Shown: positions 25,001 to 40,000, counted from the first letter of the stretch. The stretch is DNA of 64,000 nucleotides from Chaetorhynchus papuensis (GCA_013396525.1 VWYX01001339.1:1-64000), one strand, 5' to 3'. The notes: generated by a model not told the origin, from the letters alone. Made by a program: numbers and translations.

Positions 25001-28000
25001 CAGATGGTACCAGCTTGAGAAGACAAATCCTGGTAAACAAACGCAGCCCAAACATCTCCTGCTGTTCATTTGTGGAATGGAAACCTTTTGTCACTGTTGC
25101 TTATTAGCACTGATAATTCACTTCTAGGTCTGGGGTACTCCAGAGGATCTCCCTCTGACCAGGTTAATTTTTAGGAGGGTAGGAACAAATCCGCTTTTTG
25201 CTTTGTAGTAAATGATGTGGAGCTGACTCATCCAGAGCTGCCTCATCCATGGCTGTCTGTCCAGCTCCTCAGCCACAGATCCCTGCCCTGCCCTCCCACC
25301 ACTCACTAAATCTGGGGTCAGAAGCAGCCAGTGAAGTTGTAGTGAGTTAATGGGAAATAGAAGCTGAGGCTCTTTGGAATGAACAAATAGAAACCATCAG
25401 TAATGGCTGTATGATAGAAAGTTGCAGCAAAAACCCCACATGGTTTGGCAGAGAGGATCTTCAGAGGGGTTTGGGTTGGATCTCAAGCTCATGGATGGGA
25501 TGTTGATAGCTCCAGTGCTAAGCTGGAGATGTGTCTTTCAAATCCCACCTGCTTCTCCAAATCTCAAAATAGATCTTGAATACAAACAGAGAAGTAAAGC
25601 TCGTCATTATCTTTAACTAACCAGCAATCTTCAAAATCACAGTTGAATTAATTTCCTTGCATTGTTCTTCTCCATAGATTTTGTTTGACCACAGTCCTTA
25701 TTTTTCCCTTTTAACAGTTTTATTGTAAAGATCAAAATATTTACGTTTAATTTCCTTTAAACAATGGCTTGATTAAATTAACTGTGTAATTGTTTTAAGG
25801 AATTTAAAACTCAGGCTCTCTAATGCGAACTTGGCTTCAATATCCAGAATTCTATTACAAAAAATTCCAGTGGAAACAGAGCCTCAAAACTTCTGCTCTG
25901 TGTGGAAGCTGAAAATCAAGAGGCTCCAGCTGACAGTTGGCCTGAGAATAATTCAGATTTAAGTTGGGTGGGTTCAGAGGGAGAGCTGAGCCTGTTTTTT
26001 CTGTTAAGCGTCTTAAGATGTTGATGCTTCTTTTTCTGGAAGTTGTTTTAAAGAATAAAAGTGCCAGGAAGCCTTGATTTTTGCACTGGCTGGAATTGTG
26101 GTACTGAGGATCAGCAGAATTCCTGGGTACAACCATCCAGCATCAGCCCTTGGAAAGGCTCAGGTTTTATCCTACAAAGTGACTCCCAGACATTTCCCTT
26201 TGATGGAAGGTGTTGCCTCCAAAGTACTGGAGAATGTCGAGGGTTTTTGGAAGGTGAAAAAACCACCAAAACCCTCTCCAGATAAAAGCTGTTTTGTGGA
26301 TTTTTCCCAGCCTTGCATCCTTTTATTTCCAGTATCACATGAAGCTGTTTAGAAAATAGAATTTTGTGCTAATAACAGAACCCTTGTTCAGCTGAGCTCT
26401 AAAATCTTTACTTCTTCCTCTCTACCTTCTTTTTTCCCCATATCCACGAGCTCACATCTCGTTTGTCCTTTTGCTCTTGAGAGGTGTCTGAGGCAGGAGG
26501 GCTTTGCACAGTGAAGGTTGTGGCTGAAATTGAAATGAATCGACGTTAACTCTGCTTTGCTTTAGACGTGGAAAAACTCCTTCAAGAGGGGTTGTCTGCG
26601 TGTAACCTTTTTCCCAAGAAGAGATCTTAAACAGCGTTTTCAAGGAGTGCAAAAAGGCAAATTGTTTCCTCTGCCTAAGCCAAGGGACTGTTTGGATGCA
26701 CTTAAATTCCTTTTAGAACCAGTTAGCATTTGATTTCTTTTTAGAGGCTGAGATAGAGGGAGGAACCTTCAGTTTTCCTTGTTGCTGTCGGGAAAACGTG
26801 AATGAGGAAAATGGGGCTGTATTTATTTATTTATTCATTGGAGGATAATCCACTGCTTTGAATTATTGCCATCTGTTCTACTGCAGGTCAGACCAGGTAG
26901 CCCAGAATAATTAACCATGAACAAATATGGAAAGGGAGGTACCAGCCTTGTCCAGAGAATCCTGGATTTAAATGCCTGTTACAAAACCAATCTGGAGCTG
27001 AAGTTTTGGGTACTGCTGACAGTATCCTGTGATTAGTGGACAGAGTAGCTGCTCTGCTGTCCTCCTTAGAGCCAGAAAATGAGGAAATCAGTGGAGCTTT
27101 GTCCCTTGTTCCCACAGAAGCGATGCCACCTCTGTACTCTCTGTAGGGTGGGAAAGATTGTCCTCCTTGGAAGAAACTTGAGAGATGAAGTGACTGCCAT
27201 GGGTTTTTTTCTAGTTGCTCGCTTGCTAAGAGGTGGCATTTGGCTTTCTGTTCTCATACATCCCATTTTTCCATTTCCAGCTGCTGGGAGGGAAATCTCA
27301 GTCCTTTGAGTGGTAGAGTCAGCTCTCTGTGCAGAAGGACCTGCAGGTTTGAGTTATCAGTGGGCAAAGTGAGGCTTTTGGGAACTATTAGTTCCCCATT
27401 TTCTATAATTCCTTCTCTTGAAAAACTGGATCTTCAGAATAAATCCATTTTTTGTCTGAATTTGTGTAGTAATGGGAAGAAAACTTAAAATTGAAACGGT
27501 TTTGAAGAAGTAGGACAGCAGATATAATCAATTTATAAACTGTGAAGGGGGAATAGTTTGTGTGGAAAGGTCTGGAGATCTCTTGGCAGACCTTCCCTTG
27601 GCTCTGCCAGTTTTTCTGTACAACTTGGAGAATTCACCTCTTACCTCCCTTGCCCATCTCCTGGCTACAGGTGAGACCCTTCCCTGTGGGTGACATCCCT
27701 GCCTTGCCTTCAGGTCCTCACAGCAGGGCCTGTCTTTTACTGAGCTTATACAAGCAAATGATGACTTACAAATCTATCAAAAGAGATTTTCTTTTTCTTT
27801 TTTTTTTTTTTTCAAATGTGCTGTGTAATGCTTTAAATCATCCACAAGCAGTGCTGCACCTGCCAACCAAAGGGCTTGGTGCTGGGGAGCCTTTTAGGGC
27901 AGTTTTAGGGCATTGCTGGTGTTCAGATGCTGCTCCTATATGGAACAGACTCAGCATTTCCATCCCTTCCATTCTTTCCCAGCTGGATTTGAGCTCCTGA

Positions 28001-31000
28001 ATATGCTGTTTGTTATTTGCCTGGCTTTGATTGCTGCTTTGCATGGGCAGTTTCTGCATTTCTCCTGTCCTTGGTCTGGTGGGTGTTCAGACAGCACCAG
28101 CCTGGAACGTTGCAAAGGAGACTTGAAGTCTCATGGAGCAGGAAAAAACCACCCACTTGTCCTACTGCGTGCAAGAATCCTGCTCCAAAAAATGTCTTAA
28201 TCAACGTTTTCTTGGTAGGAGTGATGTCAGAGTTAATAGCAGTGCTGTGAATTCCACTGTGCTACTGATTGTAAATTTTTCTGGAGGGAGTTGCCAGTTG
28301 GGGTGAAAGGCAGTTGTTTTGTTGGAGGGAAGAAGTCGATGCTAAATGCTGCTGTTTAAAAGGTCTTTAATCCAATTAATAGGGATGCTTTTCATTTAGA
28401 TGGAGCTTTTTTCACACAGGCACCACTTGTCTGTCCTTTGTTTTGTGGAGGACTGAGAGCATTTTGGCAGTAGGTAAATCCTGCAATGTTCTGACTTTTT
28501 TTTTTCAGAGCCCAGAGGTTTTAAATAAACAGTAATTTTTTTTTTTTTTTTTTACATTGGTAGTTGTTAGCCTGATTAGTTTCCCTGGCACTTGGGCAGT
28601 GTGGGAAGTTTGTTATGGAGTAACTTCAGCTTGTCTCTTGCCTCTGAGTGGTGCAAACTGGAGCTGGCACCTCGAAGTGATGTGTTAAAGCTACAGATGG
28701 ATCCAGGCTGCTTCCATCTAGGCTGGGTGTTTATTGCTGCCACGCTTCTCTAATAGGAAGGCAGCTGTGGTCACCTTGGAGAGAACCATGGGCTCTTCCT
28801 CCTTGAACAAAAGGGAGAATGAAAGGGAGCTATTATCAAGGTGTAGCATCTCTTTTTGTTATTTTCATAGCCGTTCTTGTTTAGCCGTGAAAGAAAAGCC
28901 AACCAAAAATCAGGGGCTGGCTGTCCCACGAGGTTTGCACTGGGAAGGGGTGGTTGCTGATGTGCTGTGCTGTTCCACAGAGCTGCAGAGCAAACTGGCC
29001 CTGCTCTGCTCCTTGTCGAGCCGTGGGCTCTGTAGGGAACCTTGTGCTGCTGCTGATTTCAATCCAGCCCGGCTCGCTCTGACCAAAAGGTGTTTATTGT
29101 GTGATCTGGGGTCAGCCTGGCTAAAAATACAGTGAGGCATCTGTTCTTATCGGGATAATGTACAGTAGGTACTTGCTGCAAATGAAAACTTGCCAGGAAA
29201 TGGTTTCTAGGAGGAGATGGGAGATGGCCTGAGGCTTGCTGTGCCTGAGCCCTGGGATGAGGAGCAGCAAGTGCATGGGATGCTCTTAGAGCAGCTCCCT
29301 TTCCTCAGGATGGTGCCTGGGATGTGGAGGCCTTGACCAGGAGGAATTTTGAACGTGGAGAGAGCTGCATTCCAGCTGGAGAGCAGCGCTCCAGCCTCCT
29401 GACCCCCAAACCCGCCCGCAGCAGCCTCAGTCACACAAAAAATTCACAGAGAAAACCCAGTGCTGCAGGAAAAGGTGCTGAGCCCTGGCAGGGAGTGAGA
29501 GATGTCTCCTTTCATTTCTGTGAGTGAAAGGAGTTCTTCCCAGGCGGTTCACCTCTACACCCCTCAGAGGTGTCTTGCTGTTTGATGCAGGCACTGAAAA
29601 CCTCGTACTGCGTTTTCTCCACTCTGTCTGCTCAGGAGAGAAGTTTCACTTCTCCTTAGAAGCTGTTTGAGGGGTTTATAAAAAGAATCTGAACTGGTGA
29701 CTGGGATGTAACTTGCTAAGTTGTAAAGAAGTGGAGCTGGGTGGTGAGAAGATGGAGCGTTGGAACAGCAGAATAAATGGGATCCCCAGGTGCTCGCTGA
29801 AGAGAGGGGATGAGGAGAAGCTCCAGAGGTTCCTTATTAAATGTGTGTATCATAAATGGTAAATTTGGGTTCAAAGTCATCTCATTCCACCCCCTGCCAT
29901 GGGCAGGGACACCTTCCACTATCCCAGACTGCTCCAAGCCCCGTCCAACCTGGCCTTGGACACTTCCAGGGATCCAGGGGCAGCCACAGCTTCTCTGGGA
30001 ATTCTATCCCAGCCCCTCCCCACCCTCACAGCCAGGAATTCCTTCCCAATATCCCATCCATCCCTGCCCTCTGGCAGTGGGAAGCCATTCCCTGTGTCCT
30101 GTCCCTCCATCCCTTGTCCCAAGTTCCTCTCCAGCTCTCCTGGAGCCCCTTGAGGCACTGGAAGGGCCCTCAGAGCATCCCCTGTGCCCTTTTTTCCACA
30201 CATTCATCCAAGCCCATTTTGGGCCTCTTTATGCATTCAGATCCTCCTCTCTTGCTGGGCGGGGGAGTTGCTTGGAATTCTCAGCATATTCCTCTCTTAT
30301 CTGCTGCTGATATTGATGTTACCCCATAGAAAAGAGAAATGGATGAATTGATCTAGGAAGGCTACTAAAACAAAAAAAAAAAGTGTATTATATTCAGTAC
30401 GTGAACATACCTGTGGCAGCAGCAGAAAATTTATGCTTTCAGTGCAGATTTTTTTTTCAACCTTTGTCTGAAAAATCTCGGGCAGATTTAATGGAAGGAG
30501 TCTGCATCTCTTACCTTGATGTGAGGCATCACTGATACTCCTGTACTCCCCCTGTGAAATCAGATCTTCAGGTAGGGAAAGTATATTGCTCCCACAATGC
30601 TGGGAAAGCTAATTTTTTTTTTCCTGTTCTCCCCTGTCTCTTTTTAAAATTATAATTTTTAATTTTTTTTAAAGTTTTTGAAGTGTATTTAAAGCCTTGG
30701 CAACTCGATAGCCACCCAGCCCCCTAAACTGTGCAAGTAGCAGAAAGACCAGATAAGGAGCTTTCCTTGAAATGGCCTCCCAGTGAATTGGCACTATGGG
30801 AAATATTTCATGTTTCAATGGAACCAAGTTATCTGTGTAGGCTCGTTAGCTGGGAATTAGGAAGAGGCACCGTGCCTTGTGTGTGTGAGGCAGAGATTAT
30901 GGGCTTCACTTCCTACTGACTCCTCCTGGGGAGCGTTTGTCAATTATTTTGGGCTCCACCACCTCACACAAATGCAAGCCCCTGGCAGGAAGGAAAAGCC

Positions 31001-34000
31001 TCCGTGTGCATTTCTGGAAAGGAACACGGCCAAGTGCCTGAATAGCTCATTTCTTGCTTTTTAGCTGTAGGAATTTGTTTGTTGGTTAAACTCTTAGGTT
31101 CCCTTGACCCTTTCACTCCGTTTTGTGGAGGAGCAGTGTTGTTTCACTAACACTCTGTGTTTGGATGATTAAATCCCAACCATTCTGATCAGGCCTGAGC
31201 ACCCAAAGGGGTTTTTGCTGTCACAGCCCTGCTCCTGAGTGTTCCCAACTATTATTTTCTCCTGGATCTGTCCAGGCTGCCTCAGTGCAGGAATTCCACT
31301 GGATGCTTGTGGGATATAGGTGGTGATTTATCTTTTCATGCAGCTTCTTTTCTCTTTTTTTTTTTTATTGCACACAAGAACAACTTTTTCTTCCCTGCGG
31401 GGGAAGTCACTGAGCACAAAGCTGTCCTTCAGAACATCCCCTGGTTTCTGTCCTCGTGTCCTATCCCAGGTTCCCATCCTCACCAGGGGATGTAGGGAAG
31501 ATCGATCTCCCAGAGTGTCTTGATTTATCTTGATTTATTAACTGAGAGGCTGTTGTGGAAAGGATCAGGGGTAAGTTTCAAAGGGGCCGTTCCTGAGGGC
31601 ATCTTGCCAAATCCTGTCTCGTGCCTGATGCTTTCCAGCTCAGACTCACAGAGAGGAGAAATAGATCCACAGAAGGGGAGCAGGAGAGGAAGGTTGGGAT
31701 GTTAATCTGCTTTCAGTGACTTTTCCAGGCACCCTGGCACTCGTGAGCCCACGTTTGCCCAGGCCACGGGGTGTTCCTGTTGGTGGAGCTGCTTCAGGTA
31801 TTTCCTCAGCTCTCTGGACACGTTGAAATATCTTTGGTATAAATTCCCATTTTGCTTCCTGAGACTGCTGTGTAATTAAATAGGAGCTGCTATTTTCTTT
31901 TTTGTGACAGCTGAGGTGGCAGCACAACCCAAATAAATCCCAGCTGGGGCACAGCTCACCCTTTCTGGGCGATCATTTTGCTCTTGATGAAGACAGGACA
32001 GATTTTCCTAAGTGCCCATCAGCACCTTGGATTTCCACAGTCATCCCCTTCTGCCTTGGAGGTTGGGAGCTGGGAATTTAGCTGGCTTTGTGTATCTTCA
32101 GGGTATCTTTGAAAACGCTTTCTTTGCCTTCTTTTTTTTTTTTTTTTCCAGTTTGAACGGTTTCATCACCTGTCTTGTCTTTTTCTTCACGAGCAGGAGT
32201 GAGAGGATGGGCCTGACTTTTAACCCCCTGGGAAACACAGTGTTTATTGTCCTTAGGGGCTACACTAAGCATGAGACCCGCTCCCATCCCAATAGAAGAG
32301 CCAGAATGGAGACAGACGCCTCCCCCAGTCACAGCTACCTCTGGGACCTTCAGACTACGGCGAGGCAGTCGGTTCACGTGGAGAAAGGAGTGCCTGGCTG
32401 TCATGGAAAGGTACGTGCTGCCTCCTCCAGGGGGGTTGGAGATGGGGAGTTCTAAAGCCAGCACCAGGGTTCTTTCCCCTGCTCTGGTGAGCGTTGTTTT
32501 CATGGCTGCGTTGTAGCCTCCTGCAGGCCTGTAAGAGTTTGATTGGTGATGATGGAGTAGGAGGAGCTGTTTTGCTTCTTGTGTTTAAAAAGTTGTAACA
32601 CTGCTCTGGACGGTGTCTCTTTTATTTTTGTATCCCCCAGGACATCGTGTCCTTAGCTCAGTCTGAGCTGAGTGTTGGTGTTCAGCTCTTCTTTGCTTTT
32701 GCAGAAACTTCTCCACTTACCCTGATCCAGGCTCTCTTGGGGGGGTCCTGCAAGCTCTTTGCATTCTGCATTTCTCCTTTCCCACTTTGCTGCCTCGTCC
32801 TCCTGGTGCCTCGTGGTGTTTTAAAGTGGATGCCGCCATTTCGGCAGCGCTGTTAATTGTTGGGGATGCAGAACTTTGCCTAACAAGCAGCAGATTCCTG
32901 GTCCAAAAAGGCTCTTAGAACCCTTTTACAGGAGCTGGGAGCAGCACAGGGCAAAGTGGATCTTTCAAATCCATACACAGAGTGGCAGGTGATCATTAGA
33001 GCTCCCAGCTCTGCTCTCTGAGCCCGGGCAGGCTTTGCCTTTTCCTCTGCTTACAGGAATGGCTCTTTTGTGGATAATGTTGTACAAGAGAAGAGGGCTG
33101 GAGAATTTGGATGTAGTTTAGGGATGAATGCTTGTTCCTGTCCAGGGCTGAATGACTGGGAGGAGTTTTTTCCCCTCTCCTGTCCATGGAAGGACCGGAT
33201 GGCTGCGTGTGCTACGCTCCTCCCTGGTCTGCAACCCCACACAGACCTCAGCCAGCAGATCTGTTGGATGTGCTTTTACCATTTCTTTAATGCTTCCCTT
33301 TCCTCTTGCTCGCACAGGGGTCTTGGGAGCTGATTAGGAGCAGGAGAGCATCTTTTGCCTGAGCTAAGACTGAAATCCTGAGCTCCCTCAGGAGCACAAG
33401 CTGGACACACTTCTGTGTCTTTGCAGGACTGGAACCAGTAACTTGAGTGTTTGTTTCCCTGTTCTGGCCTGGCACTGCATTGATATTTTTGGCTTTGCCT
33501 GGATGTTTCCCCAGAAGAAATAATGTAAATGTTTGAAATCTGTTCTGCTTTGCTAGACCCAACTAATGCAAAGTCCTGTGATTTGATAGCGCTGGGGCCT
33601 GTGTTTTTCTGGTGTCCCCCTCCACAGAGACAGAACAAGGGGCAGGACAGGATCTTTAGCACTTTGAAATGCTCGTTTGACTGCCCTGGTTTTGTGTGCA
33701 GAAAGACAGAACCACCACAGCTCTGAGTGCCTTCAGGGCAGCACCATCTCCTGATCAACCCTCTGTGTGTGAAATGCTTATTTGGAGTAGAATTAGAGCT
33801 CCTTGGGCATGGCTGCTTTTCTTCCTGGTTTCTGTCTGGCCCAAAGAGCAATAACTGCTGTTATTTGCTGTGTGAACCCTGATTGTGCCTCAGACTCCTT
33901 TGCTGGGGAAACAGCAGAGAGAGAGCTGAGCAAGCCACCCTTTCCTCATTCACCTCTCTCCTCAAGCTTGTCTCTGCTGGGACATTTGAAAAGTTGCAAA

Positions 34001-37000
34001 ACCTGTGGTGGTTTGGTACATCTGTTAGAAAGGTGTGAGATTTTGGTTTGGGTATTGAAAGAATCAAGTTGGTGATGACACTGGAAATCATCCAGTTGTG
34101 AATGCAGATACATAATCACTCGATCTGATTTCTCATTAAATTCTTCTTCTTTGTTGTTCTTGGTTTTGTTCTCTGTGTCTTGTGCTCTGTAAGGTCTTTG
34201 CTGCCGGGGTTTTCCCTTATTCTGCTGCCACCACATTGCCTTAATCCGGGCTTTTAATCTGAATTTACCAAGCTCTTGGCTAGGTCACTGTGGGTGCTGG
34301 GTTTCACAGCCTTGTGTGGGGTACTGGGAAGCAAAGCTGAGGAGTTTTACTCGAGGCAAAGAACACAGTAAAAGTGTTGTGTGACAATAAAACGACCCCA
34401 TAAAGCAGGCTGGGAAGATGCTTGTTTAACTGTTGTGCTTTAATAGGCCTAGTTGAGCTGTAAGGATGAGCTGGTTTATGTGACGAGTTTTGAAAGAGTG
34501 GGAGGAAAACGCTCCTCTGGGAGCCCTTGGGGAAAAAAAAGTCCCTAATTTCACTTCCAGGTCACTGGAGTTTTCCAGGCTTGTCCCTGATATGGCTCAG
34601 AACAGCAGCAGGATGAAGGTAAGCTGACCCTTTGGCCCAAGCAGATCAGATTCCCCTGGTGCCACAGGGACAGGAATAAGCATTTGGCCACTAAAATGGT
34701 GTTTTTACACCACTTCAGTGTATTTTTACCATTTTAGTTTTTACACCTGTGAGCTGGTGCTATTTGCATTTTCCTTTGCAGGATAAAGTTTTGACTCTGA
34801 GTGGAAGCATCTCCCTTTAATGGACTGTTTTCTCTAATGAAATGCAACTTTCAGAGCACTCTCTGTGTGTGTGTGTGTGTCCTGCAGCTTCTGGCTCTGA
34901 TGTTGGTGCACACGAGGATTTAGGCACCTGGTTTGGAGCTGCTGCTCTGGGAACCTCAGGAAAGTGCTCATTCATTTGGGCTGATACCTGTCCAGGAAGG
35001 AGAAACAGATCCAGGAGACAATTCCATCCCACTAATGCACTCAGAGGAGGGCCCTGCAATTAGAACTGACTTTGGTGGTTTAGTTTGATGCCTGAAGATA
35101 AGAGGGTGGAATCCAGACCTTAGTGGAATCTCTGCAAAACTCCTCCTTCCCTCTGAAATAGAAACATTTTTTGGGTGATGAAGAGGGTGTCGACCTGCTC
35201 CTTCACTGAATTGTGCCTGCTGCTTTGTCTTGGATTCAGTTGGTAAAAATTGAAGTTGCTGAAAGGCCGTGCGTCAAACCAGCTGAGAGCACTTCAAGGG
35301 GAGAATCTGAATGTGATTGCAAAAATCAGAGGGATTTGCTGCTTAGGAGCAGGTTCCCAATTGAAAATGCACAGCACTGGTCAGGATTTGATCCATGAAC
35401 TGAATGAGAAGGGTGAGGGTTGAAGGGATAGTTTCTCATTTTTTGAAGAGATTTAAATCAACAAAAAATTGCAGTTCAATTAATTATTCTATTGGTGCCA
35501 ACCTGATGGAATGAAGATTAGAGTTAGGGCCATATCCTGAAATGTCTGATGTACCTAAGGGTCTGAGTACAGGGTATGTGTGTATTAAAGGAACTAATTG
35601 GTTTATACTGGATTTCCAGGATGCTGCTTGTGGTTTCTGTAATTCAATTCTCCAGCCTTTACTGCTTTTTTGGAATCCTCCCAGGGTAGTTTATTAATCC
35701 CTGGTCTTAGATTTTTTGGACAATAGATTCAGGTCTCTTTATCCCTTCATTTTTAATTTTTTTTTGGGTAGATAACTCCCTGCATATTTATGCTCTGAAG
35801 GTTAAGAGGAGCAGTAGTTCCAGAAAGTAAAGTTCTATATTTAACTGCAGACTAGGTGTGGTTCAGACAACTGCAGTGCTACTGATGCCAACCTTGACCT
35901 GTTCTCTTCTGGAGCCTCCTGCTCGTGGAATATGCTGAGTTTCGAGTGTTTGGATGTTGTTGTGTGGCTTTGCCCTCCTTTGGGAGCAGAGCTAAGACTG
36001 CAAGAGTCCTTTCTGTGCAAAGCTGAGGTTAAACTTGAAAGCCTCTCTCTGGTTCACTTTTGTGTTCTTTTTTTGTTACGTCTTGTCCCACAGATCATAT
36101 TGGGTTTTTTTTTTTTTGCCTTTCCTCTGCTTTGCTGCTTCTTTTCAACCCCTCTCATTACAAGTATGAAATTGAGAATTCCTTTAGGGCTTTCTCCTTT
36201 TTTAATGAAGCTGTGTTGTCTTGTCAGTCTATTTTTTTTAATATTATTATTTTTCCACCCAGTGATTTATGCTTCTCCTCTAATCATATGTTGGAGTAGA
36301 GGTTTATTTTCTTTTTCAGGCAAAAAAACCCCTAAGACTGGCAGCAGAATCAGTGACTTTATACCCGTTTTAAGGCATTTTTCACGAGTGCTATTAAAGA
36401 CTGAGGGGGGGAGTTGAGTGTTGTTTTTTAAGTATATGCTTTATCCAAAGATTAAATTAAAATAACTGTAAATTCTGCCCTAAACAAGAATGAATAATTC
36501 ATCACTTGAACGTATTTCAGTTTGTCTAGGGAGCAGGGACTTTGCTTTCTTGGTTGAGGGTGATTTGGTTTGATTTTATGGCTCTGGGTTTTTATTTTAA
36601 CACTTGTCTGTGCTTCTGAAGCTCCTTTCGTAAAGGTGTATTTAAATTAAATAAGACTGAGCTCATAGAGATCCCCATCATCCCCATTTCATAGGTGGCA
36701 AAACAGAGTCGGGTGTTTTCACTTGGCTTTATTCAGAAGAGAAATGGGTTTAGATTTCCCAAGATAGGGGGGTACAGTTTCATGCTATAGCTGAGCTGAA
36801 TTAAGTTTGTCACCAGCTCATCCTTAGGTGTTATCCTGCCTCGCCACCCTTCTCAATTCCTCCTCCTCAGTTTCCCTGCTCCTGCCACCCTGAGCTGTGC
36901 CAGAGATGTTTCTTGTCTGATGGAAATAGCAGCCAGTTCAGCCTGCTTCAGGAAAAGTAAATCCTTTTTATTTCCCCCTGCATTTTCCTGAATTGCTTCG

Positions 37001-40000
37001 GCTTGCTGTGCACTGAGGCTGTGCCGGCGCTGTCCTGGGGCGAAGGACAGGAATGCACAGCTGGGAGCACCAAGAAGGGAAATTTAACAAAAAGATGACA
37101 ATTTTCCGTGGAGTTTTTTGGGTCTGCTTGGTTTTGTTCTGATTTTGCTTGGTTTGAGTTGAATGAGTTTCTGGTTTCTTTAAAAGTGTGGTAATACTGA
37201 CGGTTGTGCTGGCATTGTGGAAGAGGGAACCTCTGACTTTTGCAAGGAACAGGAATGCATCAGGTCCATGAGGATTAGAGGGATGGAGCACCTCTCCTGT
37301 GAGGAAAGACTGAGAGAGGTGGGGGTGTTCACCTGGAGAAGGATCCAGGGAAACCTTAGAGACCCTTCCAGGGCCTAAAGAGGCTCCAGGAGAGCTGGAG
37401 AGGGACTGGGGACAAGGGCTGGAGGGACAGGACACAGGGAATGGCTTCCCACTGCCAGAGGACAGGGATGGATGGGATATTGGGAAGGAATTCCTGGCTG
37501 GGAGGGTGGGGAGGGGCTGGGCTGGAATTCCCAGAGAAGCTGTGGCTGCCCCTGGATCCCTGGAAGTGTCCAAGGCCAGGTTGGATGGGTTTGAAGCAAC
37601 CTGGGATAGTGAAGGTGTCGGAATTGTAGCAAGATGGTCTTTAAGGTCCCTTCCACCTCAAACCATTCCACAATTCCATGATTGCTGTGCCATCACTGCC
37701 AAACTCTGATTGGACCAGTTTTGGTTTTGTTCCCCCTTCAAAGTGGACCCAAGCTGAGGAAAGTCGTCTCCATGCCGAGGCCAGGCACTGCTGCATTCCC
37801 ATCGTGGTGCTGGGAGCTTCAGCCTCGTTTCCCCTCCTGGAAGAGGGAAACTCATCCCACCCTGATCCCGAGGCGGTGCCCTGGGCATGGTCCTGGCCCC
37901 GAGTGAGATGAGGCCTGACGTGCCTTATTAGAAACCCTTCCGACTGTGCGAGCGCTTTTACTGCAGCTCTCCCGAGCGCCGGGGCTTCCACGGCTTCCCT
38001 GGGGAAAACGAGAGCTCTATTAGCTCCTGAAATTCAGTTAGGAAATTTTCTTAGTTAATTTCATCCCATTACTCTTAGTTATGTCTTCCAGCAGAACCTT
38101 AATACCGGCCCCATAGGGGATCTAAGTTTCCTGTGCAAGGCTTTGGAGGAGATTTAAGTTTGGGATTCATTGCGTTTCTCCCTTTCCAAGCTGACAGCAG
38201 AGCAGGAAGTAATGTCCTTCGGCCTCTTCCATTAGGCTGCTACGTTGTTAGAAACAGAACAGCAGCTTCTCATCAATGTAACGATGGCCACGGGTTGGCT
38301 CGGGAACGCTGCTCATCTTCCCTGGCTTTGCTGGGAGGTGAGGAGGGCTGGGAATGATCTCTGCTGTCCCTGTGTCCCTCAGGTGTCCTTGAACCTTTTG
38401 GTGACTTGGCTGTTCTCAGCTGTAAAATACCCACTACCAGCTTGGGAGATGAGTCAAGCCAAGGGAAGAGTGCCAGGAGCCTCTGATTCTTGGGTTACCA
38501 AGGAACGTTGGCATTAGCAAGAACTTCCTGACTTCAGGAATGGCCCAGCACTGAGCAGGTTATCTACAGGAGCTACAGAACGGTTCTCAGGAGCAAATCA
38601 GCTGAAATCTGTCAGGATGGTTCTGAGATACTTGATCTTAATGCAGAGGGAAACATCAGGTGATTTCTTTATATTTTTCCAGCTCTTTCAATCCTGTCAT
38701 AAGGTGTTTGTTAGTCAGCAACTTCCAGGGGGAGGTTCAACTTCATTAAATCGTTTGAGATGCAGGGAGTGGGGTTTTTTTTTACGATCTTCGCTGTTTG
38801 TGCTCCTGAAATGCTTTGAGACCTGAGTGAAGGCCCTTTGCAAAGGCACCCAGCAAAGTTCAACAAAAAAAGTCTGAATGGTAATTCAGACACAGGCAAG
38901 ATCATCTGGTTGTGTGAGGGTTCAGAGTGGTTTGGCTCAGGGTCATTGCTCTGTGTCTTCATAAAATGCAAGAGCAGCCATTTTCTGCTTGGCACACAGG
39001 ATCTGCCTTATTTTGCATTAGATCAAGCTCTGTTCCCTCTCAGACATGCATAATATACAAGCTTCCTATTCTAATCAGCTGTAAGCAAATCCCAGTTGTT
39101 TGGCAGATTGCAGGCAGTGAAATAGAATGCAGGGATGTCCGTCCAAAGCCTCGCCACAGTCTGGTTTCTTCAAGGATCCAGCACCTCATGAGTTATTTTG
39201 CTTTCTAGAGAGCTCAGGTGCCTTTTGTATCCTTGTGTTGTCTCTCTCTCTCTTTTTTAAAAATAATAAAAAGATGATCTGTGGGAGGGGCAGCTCCTTG
39301 CAGCAGACTTCAGATAAAATTCTTGTATCTGCCAAGGTCAGAATAACTGAAATCAACGTTTAGAAAAAGCAGCTTTGTCAGTCTGATCTGTAACAGCTCT
39401 GGCTGGTGCAGGAAACCCACATTTTAGGAGTGGGAATTCTTCTCTAGTCCAGATACTCTGCTGCATTTCTCCAGCCCCAGCTGAGATCCTCAGTGTTCTG
39501 TCCCTTTTCTCATGAAGGTGAGAAGCAGGATCTCATCCCAGGTGATGATAGTGGTGGTGTTTATCATTCTTTCTACCTGTCCTCTCCATCCTGTGCCCAC
39601 TTCACACCTGGCCAGCAGCCATGTGGCTGTGGACAAAAGCTCTTATCTCCTATCCTGTATTTTTAATCCTGCTCTTGCAGCTCTGGGCATTCTTAGTATT
39701 CACATAAATATGTAATTCCTTCTAAATCCTGCTAAGGTCTTCTGGGTGCTTCCGGAGAACTAATTATACCTAGTTTCATTTTATATGCTAAAATGTGGTT
39801 AAAAAGTCAAAGGTCCCTTTGGCAGGAGTATCATGAGAAAGAATAAGGCAGAACATGGCATTTATCTGGGATCATTCTCTGTGTGTGCTGCTATCAACGT
39901 GCTGCTCGTTTATCTCCCCTCTGAACTTAACAGTCACTCTCTTATCTCTTCTCAGACACCAGGGCTTCCCTTGCCTCTAATGATATTAATTGTCACTCTT

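Larger units (their letters stand above)
25033..32256 (+). other. HMBOX1: HMBOX1 intron before the homeodomain
   Basis: This 7.2-kb intron contains an antisense CR1 at 29850-30190, a short TTTA repeat at 26820-26835 and several T runs (27790-27812, 28497-28506, 28538-28552, 32131-32148). Otherwise I see no gene or recognised element. Confidence 0.75.

Noticed and set aside
29810..30329. Long proline/serine-rich open frames on both strands around 29.8-30.3 kb and 36.97-37.67 kb
   Set aside because: They read through CR1 3' UTR sequence, which is GC-rich and low in stops; the two loci give near-identical translations because they are copies of the same repeat.
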